A stretch of 64,000 nucleotides of DNA from JAHRAW01 sp965243285 (GCA_965243285.1 OZ251537.1:992001-1056000), one strand, 5' to 3'. Shown: positions 44,357-53,362, counted from the first letter of the stretch. Notes: a model not told the origin generated them from the letters alone. Program-made: numbers and translations.

Positions 44357-44771
44357 TGGCCATCGTCGAAATTAAAGCCAGAGGTCGAAATTAAAGCCAG
44401 AGATACTATTTTAGTTCCGTCCGGTCCACAAAAAGATAGCTCACAAAAACATTTACACATAAGTCATGTGCAATCCGACAGCAGACTGGTATATATTGTT
44501 GGTGCCCATCACTTCTTGCAAAAACGAACAAGATGACACGGCTTGCATTTTACGAGCCGACGATCATTCTTTTATTAAAAGGGATAGTTATGTATTTTAT
44601 CGTTACGCAAAAGCCATGTATATCACAGCGTTACTTCGCGGAATAAATACTGGAAATTTTTCATTAAAGACACCCATTGACGAGATGATTTTTAACAAAA
44701 TTCACCGCGGATTTTATAAATCAAAATTCACCGGAAAGTTCACATTTGAATACCGGCCAAACAAGTATTGA
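44356..44771 (+). pseudogene. Frameshifted toxin-like partner of the Panacea antitoxin
   Basis: The ATG at 44356 overlaps the antitoxin stop but reads only 12 codons. A 19-bp perfect tandem duplication (44365-44383 and 44384-44402) shifts the frame. Removing one copy gives MAIVEIKARDTILVPSGPQK followed by DSSQKHLHI. A second shift of one base near 44458-44463 is then needed to join VMCNPTADWYILLVPITSCK, whose frame stays open to 44771 and ends FTFEYRPNKY. The reconstructed protein is about 130 residues and of unrecognised family. The toxin is probably inactive, unless the duplication is reversible and acts as a phase switch. Confidence 0.7.
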
Positions 44772-44798
44772 ACGCTAGTCGAATAATTCTATTTCGCC

Positions 44799-46352
44799 AT
44801 GTCTGAATCCATACAGCCAAACTCATCGGCGCCGTTGTTGGCGTTGCATGGCATTACTAAAACCTTTCCGGGGGTGGTGGCTTGCTCGGGGGTGGATTTG
44901 GCGGTGCGGGGGGGGGAGATTCATGCGTTGTTGGGGGAGAATGGGGCTGGGAAATCTACCTTGGTTAAGATGATTTATGGGGTGTTGCGGGCCGATGCCG
45001 GGCGTATGGAATGGCGTGGGGAAGAGGTTAATATTCGCGACCCGGCGACCGCTCGGCGGTTAGGAATCGCCATGGTGTTTCAGCATTTTTCGTTGTTTGA
45101 TTCGCTGTCGGTGGTGGAGAATATCGCCTTAGGGCTGGGGCCGGGGGAGGGGCGCGGCGCCATCAAAACTCGGCTGGGCGAATTGTCGGCGCGTTATGGG
45201 TTGCCGCTGGAGGCCGACCGCCATGTCTACACCATGTCGGTGGGCGAGCGGCAGCGCATCGAGATTATCCGCTGCCTGTTGCAGCAGCCGAAATTGTTGG
45301 TGATGGATGAGCCGACTTCGGTGCTGACGCCGCAAGAGGTGGCGCGGTTGTTCGCCACCTTAAAACAATTAGCGGCCGAGGGGTTGGCGATTTTGTATAT
45401 CAGCCATAAGTTGGACGAAATTAAAACGCTGTGCCAGCATGCGACGATTTTGCGCGGCGGGCGGATGGTGGATGTGGTGGAAGTGGCGCAGCACAGCGCC
45501 GGCGCGCTGGCGGCCAAGATGATGGGCGAGGAATTGCCGGCGGCGGATTTTCGCGGTCGCGCCGCTGCTGGGCCGGTGATGTTGCGCGTCGATGGGCTTG
45601 AGGCGCCGGCTGAGGTCGGCGTTAGCCTGAAAAATATCAACCTGACGGTGCGCGGCGGCGAGATTATCGGCATCGCCGGGGTGGCCGGCAACGGGCAGGA
45701 CGAATTGCTGGCGGCGTTGAGCGGCGAGACGCCGGTCAAATGCGCCGACACCATCGCCATCGGCGGCCAGGCGTGCGGGCGCGCCGGCATCAATGCGCGG
45801 CGGCGGCTCGGCTTGGCTAGCATTCCGGCGCAACGGCTGGGGCATGGCGCGGCGCCGGATATGAGCCTGGTGGAAAATGGTTTGCTGACGGCGTTTGAGC
45901 GCCTTGGCTTGGTTAAAAACGGCGTGATTCGCCCATCTCGCAGCCGGCGTTTTGCGGATGAGGTGGTGGCGCGATTCGGGGTTAAATCGGCCGGGGTGGA
46001 CGCTGCTGCGGCCAGTTTATCGGGCGGCAATTTGCAAAAATTCATCGTCGGGCGGGAAATTTGCCAGCGCCCGAGTTTGTTAGTGGTCGCCCAGCCCACT
46101 TGGGGCGTGGATGCGGGCGCGGCGCAAACCATTCGCCTGGCGCTGCGGGAAATGGCCGACCATGGCGTGGCCATCGTGGTTATCTCGCAAGATTTGGATG
46201 AACTGATGGCGTTAGCCGACCGCATCGCCGCGATTTGCGCTGGGGCGTTGTCGGCGCCGAGCCCGACGCTGGAGTTGACCGTCGAAAAAATTGGGCTGCT
46301 GATGGCCGGCGCGCGCGGCGATGGGTTGGGTGATGCGCGTGCTAATGGTTAA
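44799..46352 (+). CDS. Nucleoside/purine ABC transporter ATP-binding protein (YufO-like)
   Basis: 517-residue double ATPase. The first domain has Walker A GENGAGKST (46-54), signature SVGERQRIE and Walker B LLVMDEPTS. The second has the degenerate Walker A GVAGNGQDE and signature LSGGNLQKFI, normal for this family. With two permeases and a BMP-type binding protein it forms a nucleoside importer of the B. subtilis YufNOPQ/RnsABCD kind. The purine-catabolism genes on both sides suggest purine nucleosides or bases as cargo. A 625-bp repeat-filled gap separates it from the first permease. Confidence 0.92.
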   Translation: MSESIQPNSSAPLLALHGITKTFPGVVACSGVDLAVRGGEIHALLGENGAGKSTLVKMIYGVLRADAGRMEWRGEEVNIRDPATARRLGIAMVFQHFSLFDSLSVVENIALGLGPGEGRGAIKTRLGELSARYGLPLEADRHVYTMSVGERQRIEIIRCLLQQPKLLVMDEPTSVLTPQEVARLFATLKQLAAEGLAILYISHKLDEIKTLCQHATILRGGRMVDVVEVAQHSAGALAAKMMGEELPAADFRGRAAAGPVMLRVDGLEAPAEVGVSLKNINLTVRGGEIIGIAGVAGNGQDELLAALSGETPVKCADTIAIGGQACGRAGINARRRLGLASIPAQRLGHGAAPDMSLVENGLLTAFERLGLVKNGVIRPSRSRRFADEVVARFGVKSAGVDAAAASLSGGNLQKFIVGREICQRPSLLVVAQPTWGVDAGAAQTIRLALREMADHGVAIVVISQDLDELMALADRIAAICAGALSAPSPTLELTVEKIGLLMAGARGDGLGDARANG

Positions 46353-46559
46353 GGTGGCGGCTGATGGCAAGCGATGCGCGTATCCACATACATGTTAATG
46401 CGCATACTGCCGGCGAGTTAATGGGCCTGGCGGTGCGCAAATGGTGTTTGTCGAATTGGTTAAGGGAGACTTAAGTCGTCGAACGGTGTGGCATGTTTAT
46501 CGACTGGCGGCGGATGAGGTTGGTTGATTTGCCTATCGACATACTCGTTGATTTAATTA

Positions 46560-46966
46560 GAGATTTATATATCTAAATTTGTACGGTGGGTTTGGGTTTT
46601 GGCTTTGGCTGTTGGCTTTTGATTTGGCTGTTGGTTTTGGCTGTTGCTTTTGGCTGTTGCTTTTCGCTTTTGCTTTGGCTTTGGCTTTGGCTTTTGTTTT
46701 ACTCCCCCCCGCTTCAGAGGGTGTGCGAAAAGGCCATTCTTGATTAAAATTTCGGTTCGCGTTGTTAAAAAAGCAGGCGAAAGTGTTGCTATTGCTTATT
46801 GTTTAAATTTTGAAAATGATACTTTTCCTTCATTTTCCTTAGTCAGCGAGGGCTTTTCGCACACCCTCGAAGCAAGGGGGGGAGTAAAACGTTAAAAGCC
46901 AAAGCCAAAAGCCAAACCCAAACCCGAAGCCAAAACCCAAACCCAAACCCAAACCCAAACCCCATC
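46560..46966. mobile_element. Family A element, right end missing, carrying a nested family C element
   Basis: Left terminus GAGATTTATATATCTAAATT followed by TGTACGGTGGGTTTGG, as in copy 3. TTTTGGCTGTTGGC repeats, an ACTCCCCCCCGCTTC segment and a GAAGC...GGGGGGGAGT arm flank the nested element at 46717-46868. Then AAAGCCAAA repeats end in a CCCAAA hexamer array (about 46925-46965). No right terminus. It lies inside the ABC transporter operon. Confidence 0.75.
46717..46868 (+). mobile_element. Family C inverted-repeat element (152 bp), copy 2
   Basis: Same 152-bp length as 27156-27307 and nearly identical in inverted orientation, with GAGGGTGTGCGAAAAG / CTTTTCGCACACCCTC termini. It sits in the loop of a family A hairpin. 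The internal frame (GESVAIAYCLNFENDTFPSF) is conserved between copies with only two or so residue changes nearby. No clear target duplication here. Confidence 0.85.
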
Positions 46967-46977
46967 ACTCACCCATA

Positions 46978-48060
46978 ATGTTCATCGAACTAGTCAAGCG
47001 CCCAGCACCCTCTAAAAACATGGTGTATCTTTCGCCAGTGCTGGCGTTTGGGATTACGCTGGCGGTGGGGGTGGTGATGTTTTGGGCCTTGGGCGTGCAC
47101 CCCGGGGCGGCGTTATTCGCGTTTTTTGTCGAGCCGCTGACTTCCGTTTATGGCTGGGCCGAGTTGGGGGTGAAGGCGACGCCGTTGGTGTTGATTGCGG
47201 TGGCGTTGTCGGTGGGGTTTCGTGCCGGGGTGTGGAATATCGGCGCCGAGGGGCAGTTGACTTTGGGGGCGATTTGCGGCGGCGGCATCGCCCTGTGGCT
47301 ATATCGGGTGGATTCGGCGTGGGTGTTGCCGCTCATTTTGTTGGGCGGCATCGGCGGCGGCATGGCGTGGGCGGCGCTGCCGGCCTTCCTCAAAACCCGC
47401 TTCAACGCCAACGAGATTTTGACCAGCCTGATGTTGACTTATGTCGCCACCTTGTTTTTGAGCCTGCTGGTGCACGGCCCGTGGCGAGATCCGGACGGCT
47501 TTAATTTCCCCGAATCGCGCGTTTTCAGCACTTCGGCCACCCTGCCCATCCTTATGGAAAACACCCGCTTACACCTCGGCGCCGTGCTCGCCCTGGCGTT
47601 GGTCGGGCTGATTTGGGCGATGATGGCGCGCACCATCATCGGCTTCCAAGCCATGGTTATCGGGCAGGCGCCGGCGGCCGGGCGCTATGCTGGCTTCGGG
47701 CTGAACCGCATGGTGTGGTTTTGTTTTGCGCTGGCTGGCGGCGCCGCTGGGTTGGCGGGAATCATCGAAGTGGCCGGCCCCATCGGCCAATTATTGCCCA
47801 CCATTTCGCCCGGTTATGGTTTTACCGCGATCATCGTGGCCTTCGTCGGGCGCTTGCATCCGCTGGGCGTATTGTTCGCCGGGCTGCTGCTGGCGCTGTC
47901 ATACTTGGGCGGCGAAAGCGCGCAAATCACCCTCAATCTGCCGCTGGCGGCGACCGGCGTTTTCCAGGGTATGCTGCTGTTTTTTCTGCTGGCGTGCGAT
48001 GTGTTGATTCATTATTCCATCCGCCGCCGGGCGCGAATCCCGGCCGCCGCCGGCGACTGA
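46978..48060 (+). CDS. ABC transporter permease 1 (nucleoside importer, YufP-like)
   Basis: 360-residue BPD_transp_2-family permease with about ten hydrophobic segments. GVWNIGAEGQLTLGAICGGG is the characteristic motif, with LKTRFNANEILTSLMLTYVA following. Its C-terminus ends RRRARIPAAAGD. It starts 11 bp after the CCCAAA array. Works with permease 2 (48177-49088) and the double ATPase. Confidence 0.92.
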   Translation: MFIELVKRPAPSKNMVYLSPVLAFGITLAVGVVMFWALGVHPGAALFAFFVEPLTSVYGWAELGVKATPLVLIAVALSVGFRAGVWNIGAEGQLTLGAICGGGIALWLYRVDSAWVLPLILLGGIGGGMAWAALPAFLKTRFNANEILTSLMLTYVATLFLSLLVHGPWRDPDGFNFPESRVFSTSATLPILMENTRLHLGAVLALALVGLIWAMMARTIIGFQAMVIGQAPAAGRYAGFGLNRMVWFCFALAGGAAGLAGIIEVAGPIGQLLPTISPGYGFTAIIVAFVGRLHPLGVLFAGLLLALSYLGGESAQITLNLPLAATGVFQGMLLFFLLACDVLIHYSIRRRARIPAAAGD

Positions 48061-48150
48061 GATTTCGCCGAAAATTCACCGAAAATCCGCCAAAACCCAT
48101 CGAAATTCGCCGTAATCCACCCAAATCCGCCCAGTTTCACCCTAAATCCA
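48061..48150. repeat. 10-bp periodic repeat between the two permease genes
   Basis: About nine degenerate 10-bp units (GAAATTCGCC, GAAAATCCGC, AAAATTCACC) fill the 116-bp gap. Same periodicity as the arrays at 7311 and 9619. The long upstream extension of the second permease frame runs through it and is not credible coding. Confidence 0.75.
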
Positions 48151-48176
48151 CCCCATCAACCACCCCGACAATCCCC

Positions 48177-49088
48177 ATGGAAGCGGCCATACTCACCATC
48201 ATCACCGCCGCCACGCCGTTGTTATACGCCGCCTTAGGCGAGTTGGTGGCGGAAAAATCCGGGGTGTTGAATCTGGGCCTCGAGGGCATGATTCTGCTCG
48301 GCGCGGTATGCGGTTTCGCCGCCGTGCACCTCACCGGCAGCGCCACCTTGGGCATCACCGCTGGCTTGCTGGGCGGCGCCGGGTTGTCGCTGATATTCGC
48401 GGCGTTGGCGCTGGGCTTCCAAGCCAGCCAAGTGGCCACCGGGCTGGCGCTGACCATTTTCGGCGTCGGGTTGAGCGCCTTGCTGGGGCAAGATTTGGTC
48501 GGCATCGCCTATGACGGCCTGCCGAAATTGCCCATTCCGTTACTGGTGGATGTGCCCATTATCGGCGCGTTGTTGTTCAACCACGACATCTTGGTATACG
48601 GCTCGTTCCTGCTGGCGGCGGCGCTGCCGTGGTTCCTCAACCACACGCGCGGCGGGCTGATTTTGCGCGCCGTGGGCGACTCCCACCACGCCGCCCACGC
48701 CATGGGCTATGCGGTCATCCGCATCCGCTTGGCGGCGATAGTGTTTGGCGGCGGCATGGCGGGCTTAGCCGGCGCCTACCTATCGCTGGCGTACTCGCCG
48801 TTGTGGGGCGAAAACATGAGCGCCGGTCGCGGTTGGATTGCGCTGGCGTTAGTGGTGTTCGCCACCTGGCGACCGGGGAGGGCCTTGGTCGGCGCGTATT
48901 TATTCGGCGGCCTCACCATTTTGCAACTGCACGCGCAAACCTGGGGGGTCGGCGTGCCGTCGCAAGTGATGTCCATGTTGCCCTATCTCGCCACCATTTT
49001 CGTGCTGGTACTAATTTCCCGCGACCGCAATAAAATCAAACTCAACGCCCCGGCCTGCATCGGCCGCCCGTTCCATCCGACCGCATGA
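48177..49088 (+). CDS. ABC transporter permease 2 (nucleoside importer, YufQ-like)
   Basis: 303-residue permease. MEAAILTIITAATPLLYAAL begins at 48177; ATPLLYAALGELVAEKSGVLNL and LGLEGMILLGAVCGF are the family hallmarks (EKSGVLNLGLEGMILLGA core). The open frame extends to 47613, but that stretch overlaps permease 1 and the repeat array. Eight or more membrane segments. Confidence 0.93.
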   Translation: MEAAILTIITAATPLLYAALGELVAEKSGVLNLGLEGMILLGAVCGFAAVHLTGSATLGITAGLLGGAGLSLIFAALALGFQASQVATGLALTIFGVGLSALLGQDLVGIAYDGLPKLPIPLLVDVPIIGALLFNHDILVYGSFLLAAALPWFLNHTRGGLILRAVGDSHHAAHAMGYAVIRIRLAAIVFGGGMAGLAGAYLSLAYSPLWGENMSAGRGWIALALVVFATWRPGRALVGAYLFGGLTILQLHAQTWGVGVPSQVMSMLPYLATIFVLVLISRDRNKIKLNAPACIGRPFHPTA

Positions 49089-49257
49089 TTTTTGCTACAC
49101 TAGCGCGCCTTTTCCCGCGCCGGTCATCCTTTTTCAGCATGCGTTTTTCAGCGCGGTTTTTGGCAATCGACGCCGGCTTCATAAGCGGCTGCAACTGATT
49201 CACCCCTCTCCCTCCCCTTGACTTTTCGCAGGATTAAATTCCGGAGTAAAAACCCCC

Positions 49258-50364
49258 ATGAACAAAAAAACCCTTATCGCAGGCATCGCGGCGCTGGTGG
49301 TGTTAGTCATCGGCGGCGTTTATGTTATGCAGCAACAAGATTCGCCGTATGCGTATGTAAACACCTCCGAAGTGGATAACATCGGTTTCGTTTATGTCGG
49401 CCCGGTGGGCGACCACGGCTGGTCTTTTCGCCATGACATCGGCCGCCAAGCGGTGGAAAAAGCGCGCGATGTCAAAACCACTTTTGTGGAGAGCGTGAGC
49501 GAAGGCGCCGATGCCGAGCGCGTCATCCGCAAACTGGCCTCCACCGGCAGCGATGTCATCTTCACCACCTCGTTCGGCTATATGAATCCGACCCTGAAAG
49601 TGGCCGAGAAATTCCCGAATGTGAAATTCGAACACGCCACCGGCTACAAACGCGCCGACAATGTCAGCACCTATTCGGGGCGGTTTTATGAAGGGCGGGC
49701 GGTGCTCGGCACTATCGCCGGCCACATGAGCAAGACCGGCCAAGTGGGCTACATCGCCTCATTCCCCATCCCCGAAGTGGTGCGCGGCATCAACGCCTTC
49801 ACCATCGCCATGCGCAAGGTCAACCCTAAAGCCACGGTCAAGGTGGTGTGGGTCAATTCGTGGTACGACCCGGGCAAAGAAGGCGACGCCGCCAAGGCGC
49901 TAATCGACGGCGGGGTGGATATCATCGCCCAGCACACTGATTCGCCGGCGCCGCTCAAAGTCGCCGAGCAACGCGGGGTATACGCCTTCGGCCAAGCCTC
50001 GGATATGAGCGCATTCGCCCCCAAAGCGCAACTCACCGCCATCATCGACAACTGGGACAACTACTATGTGTCGCGCGTCAAAGCAGCCCAAGACGGCAGC
50101 TGGGAATCCCAAGACACTTGGGGCGGATTGGCAAGCGGCATGGTGGAAATGGCGCCCTACGGCGATGCGGTGACCGACGCGGCGCGCCAAGACGCCGATG
50201 CGGTGCGCGAAGCCATCATCGATGGCTCGCTGCATCCCTTCGCCGGCCCGGTTAAGCGCCAAAACGGTGACTTAGCGGTGGCCAAAGGCGAGTCGTTGGA
50301 TGACGGCGCGTTATTAGGCATGGACTGGTATGTGGAAGGCGTGGTCGGGCAGTTGCCGAAGTAA
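49258..50364 (+). CDS. BMP-family substrate-binding protein of the nucleoside ABC importer
   Basis: 368-residue BMP/Med-type periplasmic binding protein. The hydrophobic N-terminus (TLIAGIAALVVLVIGGVYVM) lacks a lipobox Cys, so it is a signal peptide or anchor rather than a lipoprotein signal. IGFVYVGPVGDHGWSFRHD and GRFYEGRAVLGTIAGHMSK match purine-binding BMP proteins. A Rho-independent terminator follows at about 50434-50460, ending the importer operon. Confidence 0.92.
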   Translation: MNKKTLIAGIAALVVLVIGGVYVMQQQDSPYAYVNTSEVDNIGFVYVGPVGDHGWSFRHDIGRQAVEKARDVKTTFVESVSEGADAERVIRKLASTGSDVIFTTSFGYMNPTLKVAEKFPNVKFEHATGYKRADNVSTYSGRFYEGRAVLGTIAGHMSKTGQVGYIASFPIPEVVRGINAFTIAMRKVNPKATVKVVWVNSWYDPGKEGDAAKALIDGGVDIIAQHTDSPAPLKVAEQRGVYAFGQASDMSAFAPKAQLTAIIDNWDNYYVSRVKAAQDGSWESQDTWGGLASGMVEMAPYGDAVTDAARQDADAVREAIIDGSLHPFAGPVKRQNGDLAVAKGESLDDGALLGMDWYVEGVVGQLPK

Positions 50365-50433
50365 ATTGGGCGGCTTAAGGTTCGTGCATGATTCGCATCA
50401 GGTCCCGAATCCAGCCGCAAACAGAATCATTAA

Positions 50434-50460
50434 GCGCCGCTAATCCCGGCGTTTTTTTTT
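50434..50460 (+). terminator. Terminator of the ABC importer operon
   Basis: CGCCG (50435-50439) pairs with CGGCG (50447-50451), followed by nine T residues. Family A copy 4 starts at 50461, immediately after the T-tract. Confidence 0.75.
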
Positions 50461-50647
50461 GGGATTTATATACCTAAAGCTGCAGTTTGATGGATGTTTT
50501 TGAGGTCAGCGGCTGATTTAGGGGGTGGATTTTGATTTGGTTTTTCGCCTTTAGTATTCACTCCCCCTCCAAAAAGCAAAAGCTAAGGGGAGTGAAGAGC
50601 AAAAGCCAAAATCAAACCCGCCGTGCAGATTTAGGTATATAAATCCC
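50461..50647. mobile_element. Family A inverted-repeat element, copy 4 (187 bp)
   Basis: Left end GGGATTTATATACCTAAAGC plus TGCAG; right end TGCAGATTTAGGTATATAAA plus TCCC, nearly perfect complements over about 25 bp. Flanked by T8 (50453-50460) and T8 (50648-50655), consistent with an 8-bp target duplication of a terminator T-tract. Interior GAGGTCAGCGGCTGATTTAG is shared with copy 6, and a CACTCCCCCTCC...AGGGGAGTG hairpin is present. Confidence 0.85.
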
Positions 50648-50655
50648 TTTTTTTT

Positions 50656-50805
50656 GCCGTAGCGAGGGCTTTTAAATTACTCCTCCGCGTACGCGGGAGT
50701 AATTTAAAGGCAACAGCAAAGGCAAAAGCCAAAGGCAAAACCAAAATCAAAAGGCAAAAGGCAAAAGGCAAAAGCCAAAACCAAAAGCCAAAACCAAAAT
50801 CAAAT
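50656..50805. repeat. Hairpin and GGCAAAAGCC-type repeat, family A interior relic
   Basis: A 13-bp inverted repeat TTTAAATTACTCC/GGAGTAATTTAAA (50671-50683 and 50696-50708) is followed by about 100 bp of GGCAAAAGCCAAAACC-like repeats. It sits between family A copy 4 and a family B element. Confidence 0.7.
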
Positions 50806-50983
50806 GGAATTATATGGTTGTAGACCCCAACAATAAAAAAACCGATTGCATTACCCCAAAAACCCCATAAAAACCCCATAAAAACCCCATAAAAACCCCA
50901 TAAAAACCTTAACCTAAGCATACTTTTCGCCACGCTATAAAATCGGCGTGAAATAAGGGCTGGGTCAACGATCATATAATTTC
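50806..50983. mobile_element. Family B inverted-repeat element, copy with four 12-bp internal repeats
   Basis: GGAATTATATGGTTGTAGAC at the left; GGGTCAACGATCATATAATT at the right. Compared with 57405-57551 it has three extra copies of a 12-bp ACCCCATAAAAA unit. Both share TTGCATTACCCC and AACCTAAGCATACTT. The right end lies about 20 bp before the adenine deaminase start and may influence its expression. Confidence 0.8.
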
Positions 50984-51001
50984 TCTTTTTTGGATGATTC
51001 C

Positions 51002-52027
51002 ATGCCAAATTCGATAACAGATGCGACGCACCGCTTCATCGCCGGCTTGCCCAAGGCCGAGTTGCATTGCCACATCGAAGGCGCGTTAGAGCCGGAGTTG
51101 GCGTTTGAATTGGCGGCGCGCAATGGGGTGACCTTGGCGCACGGCTCGGTGCAAGCGTTGCGCGATGCGTACCAATTTGAATGTTTGGAAGATTTTCTAA
51201 CCCTTTATTATCAAGGTATGGCGGTGTTGCGCACCGAGCAAGATTTTTATGATTTAACCTGGGCCTACTTGAAAAAAGCGCGGGCGCAAAACATTCGCCA
51301 TGCGGAATTATTTTTCGACCCGCAAGCGCATGTGTGCCGCGGGGTGGCCTTTGCGGCGGTGGTGCGCGGCATGGATTCGGCGCTGCAAAAGGCGCGGCGG
51401 GAGTTCGATTTTTCGTACTGCTTGATCATGTGTTTTCTACGCCACCTCGAGCAACGCGAGGCCTTCGAGATGTTGGAGGCGGCGCGCCCGCACCGCGATA
51501 AAATCACCGCCGTGGGATTGGACTCCAGCGAGCTCGGCCATCCGCCGGAAAAATTCGCGCAAGTGTTTGCGCAAGCGCGCGCCCAAGGTTATCGCTGCGT
51601 TGCCCACGCCGGCGAAGAGGGACCGCCGGCGTACATTCACGGCGCGCTGGACGCGCTAAAAGTTGAGCGCATCGACCACGGCAACAGCGCTATGGAAGAT
51701 GATGCACTGATGCGCCGGCTGGCGGCTAACGAAGTGGCGCTGACGATGTGTCCGCTAGCTAATTTGAAGCTGCGCGTTATCGATAAAATGACCGCCCACC
51801 CGCTCAAAAAAATGCTTGATTTCGGCCTGCGCGTCACCATTAATTCAGATGACCCGGCCTATTTCGGCGGCTATATGGATGAAAACTATTGCGCCGTCGC
51901 CGAGGCTTTCGACTTAGAGCATGCAACCCTGGCGCAGTTGGCGCGCAACAGCATCAGCGCTTCATTCGCCACGGATGAGCGCCGCCAGAGTTTGTTAGCG
52001 GAAGTCGATAGTTATGTGGCGCACTAA
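51002..52027 (+). CDS. Adenine deaminase (adenosine deaminase-like family)
   Basis: 341-residue metal-dependent deaminase. LPKAELHCHIEGALEPEL, HAELFFDPQAHVCRGV, CVAHAGEEGPP, ERIDHGNSAMED and TMCPLANLKLRV agree with the Aah1-type adenine deaminase branch of the adenosine deaminase family. Adenosine as substrate cannot be excluded. Product hypoxanthine would enter xanthine dehydrogenase. Start at the ATG at 51002; an upstream TTG at 50990 is less likely. puuD follows 15 bp downstream. Confidence 0.88.
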   Translation: MPNSITDATHRFIAGLPKAELHCHIEGALEPELAFELAARNGVTLAHGSVQALRDAYQFECLEDFLTLYYQGMAVLRTEQDFYDLTWAYLKKARAQNIRHAELFFDPQAHVCRGVAFAAVVRGMDSALQKARREFDFSYCLIMCFLRHLEQREAFEMLEAARPHRDKITAVGLDSSELGHPPEKFAQVFAQARAQGYRCVAHAGEEGPPAYIHGALDALKVERIDHGNSAMEDDALMRRLAANEVALTMCPLANLKLRVIDKMTAHPLKKMLDFGLRVTINSDDPAYFGGYMDENYCAVAEAFDLEHATLAQLARNSISASFATDERRQSLLAEVDSYVAH

Positions 52028-52042
52028 AAAACGCCGCCACTG

Positions 52043-53362
52043 ATGGAAAGCCACCTCCATGAATGGCTGCATCTGCTGCTGCGGTGGATACATTTCATCG
52101 TCGGCACAGCCTGGATTGGCGCCTCGTTTTATTTCAACTGGCTGGAAAATAATCTCGACCGCAGGGTGAAGCCTGGCGATGGCGATGATGGCGATGGCAT
52201 CGCCGGTCGGTTGTGGGCGATTCACGGCGGCGGCTTTTATCACCTGAAAAAATACCGCACCGGCCCGGCCGAATTGCCGGCGGCGCTGCACTGGTTCAAG
52301 TGGGAGGCGTACGCCACTTGGGCGTCAGGTTTTGCCCTGCTGGTGGTGGTGTATTATTTCAATGCGCGGCTGTTTTTGCTCGCGCCGGCGGCGGATTTAA
52401 GCCCGCAGCTCGGCATTGCGGTGGGGGTGGCGGCAGTGCTGGGGTCGTGGTTTGCGTACCATGGGCTGTGTTGTTCGCCGCTGCGGCGCGCGCCGGCGTG
52501 GCTGGCGGCTGCGATATTCGGCGGCTTGGTGATTCTGGCCTGGGCGCTATCGGCGGTTTTCAGCGGGCGCGGCGCGTATATGCACATCGGCGCCGCCATG
52601 GGCACGATGATGGTGGGCAATGTGTTTTTCGTCATCATCCCGGCGCAACAAGAAATGGTCGCGGCGCTGGCGGAAAAACGCCGCCCCGACCCGCGGCATG
52701 GTCAAAATGGGCTGCTGCGCTCGCGCCACAATAATTATCTGACCCTGCCGGTGCTGTTCATTATGGTAAGCGCGCATTTTCCCAGCACTTATGGGCACGC
52801 GTGGAATTGGGCGATATTGGCCGCAATCTCCATCGCCGGCTGGCTGGCGCGCCATTATTTCAATGCCCGCCATGCCAGCCGCGCCGCTGTTTTTTTGTTG
52901 CCGGCGGCGTTTGCGCTGATGCTGGCGCTGGCGTGGGTGACGACGCCGGGGGGGACGAAATTGTCGGCGCAATCGGCGCTGGAATCATCGTCGCAATCGT
53001 CGCAATCGTCGGCGCCAAGTGCCGCGCCAGACGACGCGCCAGTCGGCGAACAAGTCAACGCCGGCAAAGTCGCGTCAGTCGATATCGTAGCTACCATCGA
53101 CACCGCGCAAATCGCGCCCATCATCCAATCCAGATGCGTCGGATGCCACGCCAAAGCCCCAGCCCAGCCCGGTTTTTCCGCGCCGCCGGCCGGTTTGGCG
53201 CTGGAATCCACCGCCGCCATGGAATTGCATGCGGCGCGCATCTTCACCGCCACCACGGTCACCAAAACCATGCCGCTGGGCAACATAACCGCCATGACCG
53301 AGGCCGAACGGCGGCTAATCGCGGCCTGGTATCACGCGCTGACGGCCGCTTCGGGCGAGTGA
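52043..53362 (+). CDS. puuD: Urate hydroxylase PuuD (membrane domain fused to cytochrome c)
   Basis: 439-residue membrane urate oxidase that converts urate to 5-hydroxyisourate and passes electrons to the respiratory chain. The N-terminal domain (LRWIHFIVGTAWIGASFYFN, FKWEAYATWASGFALLVVVY, several further membrane segments) is DUF989/PuuD-like. The C-terminal cytochrome c domain has CVGCH at about residues 365-369. A low-complexity linker of Ser/Gln repeats (SSSQSSQSSAPSAAPDDAP) and a short GDGDDGDG stretch are in-frame expansions. It lies between adenine deaminase and allantoinase. Confidence 0.92.
   Translation: MESHLHEWLHLLLRWIHFIVGTAWIGASFYFNWLENNLDRRVKPGDGDDGDGIAGRLWAIHGGGFYHLKKYRTGPAELPAALHWFKWEAYATWASGFALLVVVYYFNARLFLLAPAADLSPQLGIAVGVAAVLGSWFAYHGLCCSPLRRAPAWLAAAIFGGLVILAWALSAVFSGRGAYMHIGAAMGTMMVGNVFFVIIPAQQEMVAALAEKRRPDPRHGQNGLLRSRHNNYLTLPVLFIMVSAHFPSTYGHAWNWAILAAISIAGWLARHYFNARHASRAAVFLLPAAFALMLALAWVTTPGGTKLSAQSALESSSQSSQSSAPSAAPDDAPVGEQVNAGKVASVDIVATIDTAQIAPIIQSRCVGCHAKAPAQPGFSAPPAGLALESTAAMELHAARIFTATTVTKTMPLGNITAMTEAERRLIAAWYHALTAASGE

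Noticed and set aside
47613..48176. 188-residue N-terminal extension of permease 2
   Set aside because: It overlaps permease 1 in another frame and crosses the 10-bp repeat array; homology starts at the ATG at 48177.
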